Positions 1 through 18,377 of a stretch of 64,000 nucleotides of DNA are shown here, one piece after another. Made by a program: the position numbers and the translations under genes. The DNA comes from Gymnogyps californianus (lineage: Eukaryota; Chordata; Aves; Accipitriformes; Cathartidae), in the NCBI RefSeq assembly GCF_018139145.2, contig NC_059481.1:4266368-4330367 (forward strand), read 5' to 3'. Every line of letters begins with the position of its first letter. Position 1 is the first letter of the stretch. The notes beneath the pieces are model-generated. The model saw only the letters and a program-made list of their open reading frames with translations, was not told the DNA's origin and ran no database searches.

Positions 1-2339
1 TAATGTTTCATTGTGAATGCCAACCCGTTGCTACTGCAAATAGGTGGAGATTATCTTGATGCTGCTGCCCCACAATGGGCAGATGGTATAGAACTGCACG
101 CAGACTCCAAGCTCTGTGAGAAGTCGCCCTTTGTTTCTGCAGCACCTGCAGGTTTCTGTGACTGATCCTACACTGAACCCTAAGATGGAAAATCAAACCC
201 AAAATTGATCGATCAGCCCTGAAAGGGACCTATAATTGAATCCAGCCCTCTGCAGGTACAGTTATGTTACAAAGTCCCTTTCCTAAACTGACAAGGTCAT
301 TCCATCTTGATAATGACAAGAATACATATTCATGTATTACCCACTTCGGCACACACCACACAACTTCAAACACCACTATCATTTTCCTCAAACCCAGTAG
401 TAAATGAATTATTTAGTGTGGAGCGGGGAGAGGAGTTGACGTCTGACAACATTTGAATGCTGTAGTGTTTATGTACCTGCAGAGCTGAAGTTCCCAGTTA
501 ATTATCTAGCCTTACTGTTTTATGGAGGTTCATGTGTCTTCAAGATGTTAATAAATCAAGGCTTACTTGGCATTCGTCTTCTAAGTAAGGCTGGGCAGGT
601 GTTGAACTGTGAATGCTGATCTGAATTGTGATTGCAATAGCTGGCCACAATAGCACTCAGCCTATCATTTTTGAAACTAAGTGTTTCAAAGCTCTCAATT
701 TGTTCTCTGCAACTGAGCTTTGGGCTGCGAAGTGTCTTTTGCGACACTTATAGCATCTCAAAGTATTGACCTAATTCACTTCTATGTGTTAGCACAGTAT
801 CAGGGTAATCATAATGTTTTTAAATACATCAGGTTTTTCCCTTGTGACGTTGTTTAAAAAACTGGCATTTAAACACATGTGCACTCATAAAGTATTATTC
901 TGATTAGGGTTGAAATATCCATATACGTACAAACCATGCTAGTGCTCCCGAACAAGGACAAACATACAGAAACATGCTCTCAGTTATCATTCCAAGGACG
1001 CAGTTTATCTATAAATCGAACATGTGGCACACTTTGCTTCAGATTATCCTCTTGATGCACCAAAGCAGCAGCTAATCAGCTTTCACTCTAACAAATACAG
1101 ATTTGTGTCGTTAAGTGATGTAGGAAATAACCCACAATCTCACTCTGCACTCACAGGAGAACAATAACAATCTTTTCCCATGAAGGTCTAAGGTTTTCCA
1201 TGTACAAAGTAAATACTAGTGCGTAGAAGAACTTTGCATGATGTGAAAACTCTGGAGGGATTAGAAACACTTCGTCTGTCAAAGATTATATTACAGTACT
1301 GCAGTACTCTATACAGAATTGCAAAACCAAATCCTGTTCATTTGAACATAAGGTGAAAGTATTACATTTTAAGTACAAATTTAAATGGAAGAATTCTTAG
1401 GAGAATCCTGGTAAGAAATAGAAATAGAATAATTTCTCTTACTTTTGGAAAATGCTTACGATTGCAGCATTACTAACAAGAAAATGAGCATTTCTGAAAT
1501 CCAATATATTAAAGCAGTATGCCTTAAAATCCTCTCAAAGCTCAATCTAAATAATCAGAGAACTAAGGATTCTGTAATTATATGTAAGAGTTTTACCCAG
1601 ATTTTCATTCTTGACTGCAGAACTGTGTTAAGACACATTCAGAATTCCTGTTTTGGTTGTTACGTTGCTTACTCAGACAAGCTCTATTGATTTCAAAGAG
1701 CTTTGTGTACACATAAAGACTGATTAAAAGCTGTGAAAGGCCACTGATCCTTTGTCTTTAATTTTAAGCCTCAGGGAATTGGATTTATTCTCCTGAACTT
1801 TAATTCTGACATTTTTCCCACTTCTAACTCAAGCAGAGGCAGCAACTTGAAAAAACTCAGCTTCCAAAAAAGTCATACCTTTTTTTTTTTTCTGAAACAG
1901 ATGATTAGTAGGGAAGCTTCCTCTCACTCCAGTGAAATTAAAGAAGCCTTCTGTGCTGTGGTTAGAGAAATGGGCAGTACTGCTCAACTTTTACTGCAGC
2001 TCCAGGATCCTGGGAGCCAGCTGTTTATAAAGTGACCCAACAGCCCAGGGTAAGTAAATTTTGTGCTCAGTCTCCCCTGACTGGTTGGCATTCCTCCTCC
2101 ACATCTTTGACAAAAGGCAGCCAGCTGCAATTTTCAGTCAGGAACTTCCAACAAGGCTGAGACGGCAGACTTTAATGCACTCCTCAGTCCTTCATGTTTT
2201 CCACAGTTTACATCATCACTGCCATCGCAACACTGAAGGGTATAACTATTATTTATATCATACACAAAGGATGCTGACTGCTTCTGGACAGCTACAGCTA
2301 TGGTGACTGGTCCCTCACCCACGGGGTTCGTTGTCTAAG
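1..2339. other. Intergenic AT-rich flank upstream of WDR61
   Basis: No exon, RNA gene or repeat family is recognisable here. The open frames are short, begin at arbitrary places and resemble no protein I know. By human synteny the next gene to the left would be CRABP1, on the minus strand and pointing away, but no CRABP1 exon is visible, so the stretch is probably distal promoter or spacer. Confidence 0.5.
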
Positions 2340-2399
2340 TAAGCGTGACGAGATGAAGGGCTGGGAAGGGGTACAGCTGGAAACAACTCCGGCTGAACA

Positions 2400-3110
2400 C
2401 GGAGCCCACACCATCAGTCCCACGGGTCTCACCGGCATCCCCTGAAGAAGGCGGCAGGGAGCTGGGCTGCGAGCGCTCTGGCCCTTGCGCTGCCAGGCCG
2501 CGGGAAGGGGAGCGTGGGGCAGCCTGCGTGGGAGCCGCGCTGCCCGAGGACCTGCTGCTGCCAGAGGGGCTCCTGAGGGCGACCCGTGAAGGCTGCAGGG
2601 AATGAACCCCGCTGCCTTCGTCCCTGCGGTGCACCTGAGGCACTGAGGAGACTGCCGACGGAGGGCGGCGGGCCGTCGTTCCCGCCGGCGGGCTGTGGCA
2701 GCGAGGGACGGGCGGGCTGGGCGCGCGCTGGGCGCGGGCTGCCGCCGCGGCCGTTAGGGCGAAGGGAGCCTCCCTGGCCACACGGCGGCAGTAGAGAGCG
2801 CGAGGCCAGAGTCCTCGCTGTTCTTGTGGCGGAGAGAAGGGCTGTGGGGAGAGGCGCTCTTGCCGTCCTCTCGGTGGTAGAAGGCGTCATCACAGTGCGA
2901 CGGCGGCTCTGTTGGTGTCGGGGTGGCGGTGGGCAGGAGGCTCTGTGTCCGGCAGGGCTCGGCACGGCACGGTCCGGTCCGGCCCGGTACGGTACCGCGA
3001 GGGAGGGCGACGGCGGCCGCGGGGAGGCCGCGGCGGGGGTGCTGGGCGCTTGCATGGCGGGCGCTTCTCGCCGTGCGAGCGGAGGGTGAAAAAAAGGCGG
3101 GGTTCCCCTC
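2400..3110 (+). promoter_or_regulatory. WDR61: CpG-island promoter and 5' UTR region of WDR61
   Basis: Base composition changes abruptly from AT-rich to very GC- and CpG-rich, then returns to AT-rich just before the start codon. No clear TATA box was seen, which fits a housekeeping promoter. The long open frames on both strands here follow from GC richness and are not taken as genes. The transcription start cannot be fixed from sequence. A possible 5' UTR donor lies at 3086-3087, with possible acceptors at 3149 and 3206. Confidence 0.75.
2960..2994 (+). repeat. CGGNN pentanucleotide array, 7 units
   Basis: Seven consecutive 5-bp units start with CGG (variants CGGCA, CGGTC, CGGCC, CGGTA) in the WDR61 CpG island. 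The array is impure, so it is an old or slowly evolving microsatellite, probably within the 5' UTR or core promoter. Confidence 0.8.
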
Positions 3111-3132
3111 AGGCCTTCCTCCTGCGCCTGCC

Positions 3133-3210
3133 GGGTTTTCTCCTTCCAGAGCAGTGTTTCTGAGGCAGAGTCTTATTGCTGAGCCTAATGGGTTTTCTCC
3201 TTCCAGAGCA
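3133..3210 (+). repeat. Duplicated 21-bp block carrying a splice acceptor
   Basis: A 21-bp block (GGGTTTTCT...CCAGAGCA) occurs identically at 3133-3153 and 3190-3210, 57 bp apart. Each copy contains a pyrimidine tract and a CAG, giving acceptors after 3149 and after 3206. The second lies 32 bp before the WDR61 start codon, so both are candidate 3' splice sites for the 5' UTR exon. Confidence 0.7.
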
Positions 3211-3238
3211 TTCCTGTTAAGATTGCTTCCATAAAGAC

Positions 3239-10486
<7,248 letters not shown>

Positions 10487-10664
10487 ATGTCTTGACTCAG
10501 ACCCTTTGGTTAACTCTTGTGGCAGTTTTTAGGAATACTGTTGTCCTTCTGTGTAATTTTTTAGTATGATAAAGGCATTTTAGTAATGCTGATCTGCAAA
10601 ATCAGGTATGTTTATATGTAATTTTGATTTTGTTTAGCATGAGAGAAAGCTTTACTTTTTTAAA

Positions 10665-10670
10665 AATAAA
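10665..10670 (+). terminator. WDR61: Poly(A) signal AATAAA of WDR61
   Basis: A canonical AATAAA lies 179 bp after the WDR61 stop codon, followed within about 30 bp by a CA and a TGTGT-rich stretch. This implies a short 3' UTR of about 200 nt. Confidence 0.7.
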
Positions 10671-10699
10671 AGCTGCAGATGCAAGTAACTTGTGTCCAA

Positions 10700-11982
10700 T
10701 CCTTGGAAAAATGTATTTTTGGAAATATGTAGTCATGGATGAAGTAACTGCTCAGTTAATCTCCCCTGTCTTTATACATAAATAGACTGGAGCTGGAAAG
10801 TGTTGACAAAGTCTCACAGCAGCTTATTTTAGCAAAAGGAAAAGTGACTGAGGCTATGTGTTGTATGCATGGGAAATGATAGCCTGCACTCATCTTGATG
10901 TCCAATGAGTGCAATAGGGTCACTTAAGCTGAACACCTGTTCTAGCAATTGTATGGTGACATGTAGCTCATTCATCGTGGTATCATTTCACTAAAGGGTG
11001 CTAGTTGTTTCCAATCCTGACTTAATACAAATGCTACTAGGAAACAGATAAAAGGAAAAAAGCTTCAATGTCATCATTCTACTATGGTACCTTGTCATGT
11101 TATAAAACAGCAGCAGTGTACCCAACACGTGGTTTTGCTTTATTCATCTTAGTTAAGGCTCAAGTACACAACACCTAGGAGGAAATAAAAAAAACTTTCT
11201 AGGGAAGGCTGAAAGGTAGAACTTGAGCTTCTGAAAGATCAAGATTTTATTTGGAAGTATTTGCCTGTATCTGAATAAGAAGTATGTAGGGTACACTCTA
11301 TACACATTAGAAGGATACCTTATAACTCTAAGTTACACTTACATGGAGCTAAGCAGCTGAAGGAATGCCACTCTAATACAACAGAAGAGCACAGGGAAGA
11401 GTGCTACTAGGCAAGGAATGGGGCATGCACAAAATGCCTTTGAAATACAAACGAAACAGGTACTAGTGTTGCAGCTGACACAAAGCTGAATATGGAGAAA
11501 AATCTAGACTAGGTGATAGGAGTCTGAGCTTAGAGAAACTTATTTCAATAAAGGGGGTTCTAGAGCAGCTTAGAAAGTACAAGAGAAGCATGATAAAGTG
11601 TGAAGAGTTCTATTTATTAGAAGTTATTTCTGCTAAGTTTTATTCTATGAAATTAATTTTCCAGTATGAAAGTATTTACATAAGACACTCCACTTAGCCT
11701 CTATCAATATTGCCAGTCTTATATAAATAGCATAGGTGAAATAAATTGAGAACCTTCACAGCAAAGGAAAATGTATACCAACTCAGTTGGTTCTCAGCTG
11801 TGTAACATTTGCTTTATATATAAAGACTACAAGAACACAATATAAATTAGTTACAAAAAGGTGATACTGACAGCGCAGCAACTCAATTTGCTGAACACAA
11901 AAACCACAAGCAGTGGCTATTACAGCCATGCAGTTTTCATTGTGAAAATTTACATTTTAGATGACATCCATTCCACCTTGCT
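10700..11982. other. Convergent spacer and DNAJA4 3' UTR
   Basis: This lies between the WDR61 poly(A) signal and the DNAJA4 stop codon. It is AT-rich with no open frame of note. On the minus strand AATAAA hexamers occur at 11613-11618 and 11139-11144, so the DNAJA4 3' UTR probably occupies the right part, of about 0.4 or 0.85 kb. Confidence 0.6.
11613..11618 (-). terminator. DNAJA4: Candidate DNAJA4 poly(A) signal (proximal)
   Basis: TTTATT on the plus strand reads AATAAA on the minus strand, about 365 nt after the DNAJA4 stop. A second hexamer at 11139-11144 would give a longer 3' UTR. Which is used cannot be told from sequence. Confidence 0.45.
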
Positions 11983-14900
11983 TTAAGATGTCTGACATTG
12001 TACTCCTGTTCTTGGACCCTCCTCATCTTCTTCATATGCTTCTCCCCCACTGTTACGGTAGGTTTGCTCACTTGGGTCAAAATCTTCAAGGTCTACCTGA
12101 TCCATCTCATCTGTAATCATAACATCTTCTCGTGGAGGCAGCAGAGCCTCCAGCAGACACAGTTTCTCCCTTGGGAGCCAGTAGTGCTCTGGGAACTGGA
12201 CCTAAAATTTTATAGATTTTTTTTTTTAATAAATAGTTACTCCTGATGCCAACACCAATATCTTTGCTACAGAAAAGCAGTCAACTTACCAAAAATTGTA
12301 TAATTAAGCTGCCTTTGTCCATTGGAGATTTGTAGACAGGCATCCCTTCGTTGTAGATACACTTTAGGTCACCATGTTTTATCACCTCACCTACACAGAG
12401 GTAAGACCTGTAAGTAAGCTTATGTGACAGACGTTTCATAACCATGAAAAGCAGGGTTATACACAAGCAGCATTCCCACAGCATCTGAGGGAGACTGCTA
12501 AGCAACCCATAGAAAAGGCTGTAGACTGAAAAGTACTAAAACCAAGCTATACAGAAGTAAGGCCATTTAGGCTATTTCCTCTACTGTAAGAGAATCGGCT
12601 TCTCTTAGCACAGCCTTCAGGCTGAATTAACAGATAATCTAGTCCAGTTCAAGTTTCTGGCCTCTTGAGTATTTTCCTGGCTATCCACCGACTGAGGCTG
12701 AAGTTTACTGAGAAGCATTTGACAGCTTTAGCTATAGTTGTGCATCTCATGTTTTAGAAGGAGCGACATGAATGACAACCAACTAAATTAAATGACTGCA
12801 AGCGTAGTTTTAATCTGTTGCATCAACTGGTTAAAACAAACCTCGCCCAAAAACCCAGTCCAAGCACAATGAAACTGGCAAGCAGTTTATATAGCATCCG
12901 AACTCTCAAGACCTACCTGGCCTAGATGATATGACAAGAACTCTGTTATCCAGAGTTTCAATGGTCTTTCTGAAACCACATAGAGCCTCCGAGAGTTGAA
13001 TTCTCATTTTTGTGATTAAGTCATGCCCTCGCCTCTGAAAGACACTGTGATCCTTTTGATCAAGCACAATTATAACATCACCAGGCTCCAGATCAGGCTC
13101 CTGGTCACCTTCTCCATGAAATACTATCCTCTGACCATCTTTCATACCTGGAAAAAAGAAACCCATTTATTCTCTGCAGAACTATAGACTATGATTAGGG
13201 ACACAGAACAAATGCATGGGTTCTTACCTTTATCAACATGGACTTCTATGATCTTTTTCTCTCTTACAACCTTACAGCCATTGCAGTTGTCACACCTGTC
13301 CTTCGGATTTATTCTTTCACCTTGGCCTTTGCATTCTGGACACACAGTTTGTATTTGTTGTACCATGCCAGGTCCAATCTGCTGAACCAGAACTTGCATT
13401 CCTCTTCCTTTACACACAGGGCACTTTTCTACTGCCCCTCTCTTTCCGCCATAACCTTTGACAAAAAAGTTAAATCTGATCTCAGTCTCAAAAAAACCCC
13501 CCACATTACAGTAGTCAGGCTGGAACTCACTGACTTCAAAAGCACCTTTAGAGCAACTTAAGAGTACCGCAGTAATATATTTCCAATTTAATTGAAATGT
13601 AGTTTCCATCACAAAACATGCCCCACAAGTTAGGAGTTTCTACAAGCAACGAATGTGAAGTTTTCTATGCACAGCTTGTTTTATTAGCCTCTGCCCCACC
13701 TCCCAATACATCTTGGTTTTCAAGGAACTACCAGCATACCAACTTCAAGACCTAGACATTCCATTAATACTTTAGAATCCGCTTGCTAAATATTTAATAG
13801 AGTACTAAGATACAAGACCTCATTAAGATTTACCTCAAAGACGACCAGTCCTTATGGATACTTAATAGCTGTAAAATGAGTTGCATAATACAAGCTAGAC
13901 TTCTACCCAGACCAATTAAAAAAAGTTTAATGCAACAGCCATTTATTAAAGTTCCAGATTAAGATACTTTTAACTTAGGTACCCTTAACTATAATTTGCA
14001 GTGAGTTTAAGTCTGCCATTAGAACAATAACTTCATACTGCTATGTTTAAGAGAGCCTTATTCTTGGATAAGCATAAATAACAATTAAGTACCCTGGCAG
14101 ACTTTCAGGGGGAGAAAAATAAACACACACCTCTTTATTCCCAGCCCCCCACAATGTTCTTTTTAAAAAAAAAAAAAAAAACACAAAAAACTTGGAGTAA
14201 GAGGGGTTTGAAACCACTACTTGTTTTTTTACCTTCACACTTTCCACAAATAACATTCTTTTGCAGTGCCAGTTTCCTTGTAATACCATTATATAAGTCT
14301 TCAAGAGATACACCTAACTGGTGCACAACATTTTTGCCTTTAAAAAAAACAAAAGAGAAAGATTAATTCTGGTTCAGCTGTTGTAAGGACAAATGTTTAT
14401 TTAAAGGCTTCTACACTTGTTCATACATGCACAGTCTCACTGAAGAAATGTAAAGTTCATTCCAAACTTGGAACACAGCTCAGCCCCCTTAAAAGCATGT
14501 GCAGTTCCATCAGCTTCCACTGAGCTGCACCCACTTATGTCAGAACATAAAGTTTAGCTGTAATTAAGCAAAGCATCATTAAAGCCACCCTATCCCTGCT
14601 CCTACCCCTAATTTTATAAGCTTCACTGAGACAGCAAGATGCAAGGACACTACCAGCTTCAGATCTAGTCAATTCAGAAGTTGCTGTTATGTCTACCTAT
14701 AAATTTCCATGCCACTTCATAGCGTAATTTCAAAGATTTTACAGCAAGTTACTACTTGCTCCTTCAACAGACACTGGGCATGGAAAAAGACAAAAATCAT
14801 ACCGTGCTTTTGGCAGCACTCTGTACTCAGTTTAACATAATTTCTCCCAAACATTTTCATGAGATTTTAACATTACTGAAGTTTAAGTTGATGGTGTCCT

Positions 14901-17308
14901 TTGAAGCAAGTTGCCCAAAGCATATGAGCAAGTGAGGCACAGATCTGGAAAAAACGTAACTTAAAACAAGTCTAATTCAACTGTTGTAACCTACCAATGT
15001 TGCCCCCTCCCCTGCAGATACCCACACCCACTTTAACAAAAAATAAACAGAACTCATCAGAAAGATTGCTATGGCTACATCATGTTATCTACTTTATTAG
15101 AATCTTAATGCTAGAGTAACTAAAAAAATAATAGTTTACTTGATCTATTGTTGCAACAAGTAATATCCACACTATGTGCACTTAACAGAACAGCAGTACC
15201 ATAGCACAGGTGTTTTATGCTTAAGTGCATGGTTAGAGTTTCTAGAACTTGTTTAGAACTGTGTACCTCTTCTCTCTCTATTCATTCGGCCTCCACCACC
15301 AAAGAACATGTCAAAGATGTCCATGGGTGAAGAGAAGCTGCCGCCACTCAGGCCTCCTTCTTTAATAGCCTGCTCCCCACCCTGGTCATAGAGGTCCCTT
15401 TTCTTTGGGTCCGACAGAACTTCATAAGCCTGGGATATGAGTTTAAACTAAAAAGAAAAAAGAAGCTCTGAAAACAACTATGACCAAGAGGAAAAGTAAC
15501 CCTCTCATATGCAACTCCATCGTCAGATGGAGCCACTATAGCATTTGTCTTTTTCCAAAAGGAAACTCCCTAAACAAATGTGTAATAGACTATAATAGTA
15601 CACTTTTGTCCAGGAAAACCACCCCTTTCTCCCTCTCCCCCCCTCCTCCCATGTTACAAGTGGGCTTAATTCAGAGTCACATCCAACTTACAAGCATATG
15701 CAAACTACACTTTGATGACTGCGGCAGCTGCAACCATTATACACCTCTAACAAATCCATTTACAAAGGGATATGATACTATCCCCCAAGTCTTGGATGTC
15801 CCCAGACGCTCAATGGCCACAGCAGTGCTAATCATTCTAGAGCTACAGAGGGATCCTTCATGCCTGCTGAGCTGCTACATCCAGCTAGAACTAAACAGAG
15901 ATTTAAATGACCAGACACTGGTGTTGCTTACTCATCGCAAATACAAGGACTTAAGATACAAATCAAAACACCCACTTTATCAAAAAAATCAAGAGATTTT
16001 TTAAAAAAATAGCTGTCAGGAATTTCCTATTACTAAGATGACTAAGTCAATTTTTAAACACAATTTGCTATTACTGAAATGACTACTTCCATTTTAAATG
16101 TGATTTACTTATAACCAGGTAAAGTGGTGTAAATAAAAAAGCAGGCCAAAAATAAGAGCAGAAAAGGTTACCTCTGACTATGTTACTATTTAACTAGCTT
16201 GAGTTTTGTAAATTAGTGTACTAGATACACAAATACAGAGCTTCTATTCCTATGTTAAGGTATTACCAGACCAGCTTTTAGATAAATAACCCTATCAGTC
16301 AAGTCTTCCATAGTTCTCCAATTGTTGTGCTCATTTATCCTCCTAGGCAACATGTGGAGTTGAGCAGGTCTCTGCCAATAGCATGTAAAACGCTTTTGTT
16401 GTAAACAGTCCACCCATATGCAGCCCAATGATTTTCTCTGGATAGTTACCTTGTACATCTGCATTAGCATTTTCTCTGAAGAAAACTCATCCTGTTCAGG
16501 AACACAAATCCATCCAGTGCAACCCCAGCATGCACAGTAGTGCTGGCAGCCGGATCCACCACTGGTCTTTGCAACATCTGGCAGCATGATGGCCATTAGG
16601 ACACTAGAAATCCTTTCAGCTTTGCCTGTTTTAACCAGCATCTCTATAGGAATGAGTTCCCATTGGCAACTATGGGGAGACCGGTAGGAACCGCGTCCAA
16701 AAAGAGGAACTAACGCATCCCCTCCTGCCACAGCTAGGCCATCAGGCCTGCTGCCAGCTTTACAGACAAGAACGGCAGCCTTCGTTTAATCGCGCTATGC
16801 TGCAGGAAAGGCATTATGTCCGTCCTTTAGGCAAAGCTCAATTTTAAAATAAAGTTAAGGGCGCCCTTTCCGCCGCTGTACCTTAACAACGACCGGTACG
16901 TGGAAGGCCCGCGGTGCCCCACGCACGCGGCTCTGCGCCAGCTCCCCGGTTCTCCCGGCGCAGCCGCCCATCTTGAGGCCCGGCGGCGCCTGCGGTAAGC
17001 CCGGCCGGCGCAGGCAGGGCGCAGGCAGGGCCCGGCCCCGGCCCCGCGCCACCCCGCCGGAGGGGCCTGCCCAGCGCAGGGGGGCCGCCGCAGGTGCCGC
17101 CGGGAGCGCTGCCGCCTCATCGCGGGCGGCCCACCGGCCCCGGTCCGGTCCCAGCCCGACCCCGGCCCCCGCGTACCCGCTCGCCCTCGCTGGGGTTCTT
17201 GTCGGGGTGGTACTTCAGCGCCAGCTTGCGGTAGGCGCGCTTGATCTCCTCGGAGGAGGCATTAGGCTTCACCTGCAGGATATCGTAGTACTCCGTCTCC
17301 TTCACCAT
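11983..17308 (-). CDS. DNAJA4: DNAJA4, type I HSP40 (J-protein) co-chaperone
   Basis: Exons in transcript order: 17308-17177, 15447-15267, 14337-14233, 13455-13228, 13147-12917, 12390-12290, 12201-11983, totalling 1197 nt or 398 residues. Order of parts: J domain with HPD at residues 34-36, a Gly/Phe-rich linker (GGSFSSP, FFGGGGR) around 78-103, and a zinc-finger region with Cys pairs 135/138, 151/154, 178/181 and 194/197. Two C-terminal substrate-binding barrels follow ([18 protein letters not shown]), then an acidic tail ending in the CaaX box CQTS, a farnesylation signal. It stimulates HSP70 ATPase and delivers unfolded clients in the cytosol. DNAJA4 rather than DNAJA1 or DNAJA2 follows from overall residue match and from lying between WDR61 and ACSBG1. 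Residue 12 is Gln (ILQVKP) where I recall Gly in relatives. The start has no in-frame competitor. Confidence 0.96.
15448..17176 (-). other. DNAJA4: DNAJA4 intron 1
   Basis: This is the largest DNAJA4 intron. The end beside exon 1 (from about 16860) is still CpG-island sequence. The remainder is AT-rich. It contains two unusually long open frames of unknown meaning: 15480-16004 on the plus strand (174 codons) and 16255-16731 on the minus strand (158 codons). Neither resembles a known family and both are treated as probable chance. Confidence 0.65.
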
Positions 17309-17499
17309 GGTGCCCTGCGGGAGAACGCGCCGCGTTACTCTGCGTTACCCCCCGTTACGCCGCCGCCCCGGACGCGCGCCCCAGAGCGGGCAACCCCGCC
17401 CGGCATCCCGCAGAGGCCCGCTGGGCCGCGCTCACCGCCGCAGCCGCCCCTCTCCTACCGCCCGCTCGCCGATCACCGTTGCCCCGCCTCTTCCGCGGG

Positions 17500-17506
17500 T
17501 TTTATA
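17500..17506 (-). promoter_or_regulatory. DNAJA4: TATA box of DNAJA4
   Basis: The minus strand reads TATAAAA here, directly upstream of a GC-rich 5' UTR. The implied transcription start is near 17470-17475, giving a 5' UTR of about 165 nt. A TATA box inside a CpG island is characteristic of inducible heat-shock genes. Confidence 0.7.
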
Positions 17507-17523
17507 GGGGCACCGGCCGAATC

Positions 17524-17531
17524 TTCTGGAA
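17524..17531 (-). promoter_or_regulatory. DNAJA4: Heat-shock element, proximal
   Basis: TTCTGGAA is a perfect TTCnnGAA pair of heat-shock pentamers, about 20 bp upstream of the TATA box. It is a predicted HSF1 site. Confidence 0.65.
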
Positions 17532-17557
17532 TGACGCCGCCATACGTCACGGCCCTG

Positions 17558-17570
17558 GAACGGTCTAGAA
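17558..17570 (-). promoter_or_regulatory. DNAJA4: Heat-shock element, distal, three pentamers
   Basis: The minus strand reads TTCTAGACCGTTC, that is TTCnnGACnnTTC: three alternating pentamers with one changed base (GAC for GAA). It lies about 27 bp upstream of the proximal element. Correct spacing and alternation make it a credible HSF1 trimer site. Confidence 0.65.
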
Positions 17571-17580
17571 TTCCCGCGCG

Positions 17581-17588
17581 TGACGTCA
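17581..17588. promoter_or_regulatory. DNAJA4: Perfect palindromic CRE (TGACGTCA)
   Basis: This is an exact 8-bp cAMP response element about 75 bp upstream of the TATA box, beside the heat-shock elements. A half-site TACGTCA lies at 17543-17549. CREB or ATF family factors would be expected to bind. Confidence 0.65.
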
Positions 17589-18337
17589 CCGCCGGTACGT
17601 GCAGGGGGAGGAGCTTTTTCCCGCTCGCCCCCGCCTGGCGCCTCAGGAGCGTGTGTGTGCCGGTGTGGAGGCGGGAGATGCAGTGCTGCGGCGGGCGCGG
17701 CCTGGTGAGGGCTGAGGCGAGCCGGGGAGGTCACTCCCCATCTTCCTCCTGAAGGAGGAGGCTCTCCAAGGGGCGGTTTCTCTCCGTCAGGTATCACAGG
17801 TTTTGGTCACTAAAGTGTAATTTTACAGCAGCCTTCTTAATTGGTGGCAGTTTTCCCTTCCTTCTCTCCTGTAAAATTCATTAATTCACATCTCGCCTCG
17901 GGAGAGTGTGACGAACACTCTTGTCACTCACTCCTGGGAAGTGAGTATTGGCTGTGCGTTAGAAATTGTTGTTGTTAGTTAAGAGATTGGATTTCTGATG
18001 CCTTTTTCCCCAGTATTTTGGGCGTTTTAAAATTGATTGAGGTAATGGCGTGCCCCTGCTCTATTTGTTAGCCTTTCCTCAAGCCGGCCTGCCGAGAGTG
18101 GGCTAGAAAGCTGGGTTGGTGTTCATCTCTCTCCAGGCAACCGAAGGTCTCCAATTAATTATTTACTGCTCAGGTGAAAGGAGGTAACTGGTACTGGTGT
18201 GGGAGCTGAGTAAAAGCATATTTTCATAGAAGGTGACAAATTAATGCTGAAAATCCCAAGTGAAAAATACAGAAAAACTGTATGAACTAAAACCAGATTT
18301 TGTTCAAACTCGAGATCAGTAGAAATCCTTACAAGCT

Positions 18338-18377
18338 GTTTTTTATTCCAGGAAACAGTTTTTTATTCCTAGAAACA
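18338..18377 (+). repeat. 20-bp tandem duplication, two copies
   Basis: Two adjacent 20-bp units (GTTTTTTATTCC...GAAACA) differ at two positions. It is probably a replication-slippage product with no evident function. Confidence 0.75.

Larger units (their letters stand above)
16860..17760 (-). promoter_or_regulatory. DNAJA4: CpG island over DNAJA4 exon 1 and promoter
   Basis: This is a dense GC and CpG stretch covering the beginning of intron 1, exon 1, the 5' UTR (about 17309-17475) and the upstream promoter. It ends sharply near 17760. Open frames seen on the plus strand here are GC-driven shadows. Confidence 0.8.

Noticed and set aside
13191..13561. Plus-strand frames opposite DNAJA4 exon 4
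   Set aside because: They are antisense shadows of the zinc-finger exon, which reads in phase on the minus strand.
16973..17797. A 259-codon plus-strand frame and minus-strand frames across DNAJA4 exon 1 and promoter
   Set aside because: Same GC effect in a CpG island. The true coding segment here is the minus-strand J domain at 17177-17308.
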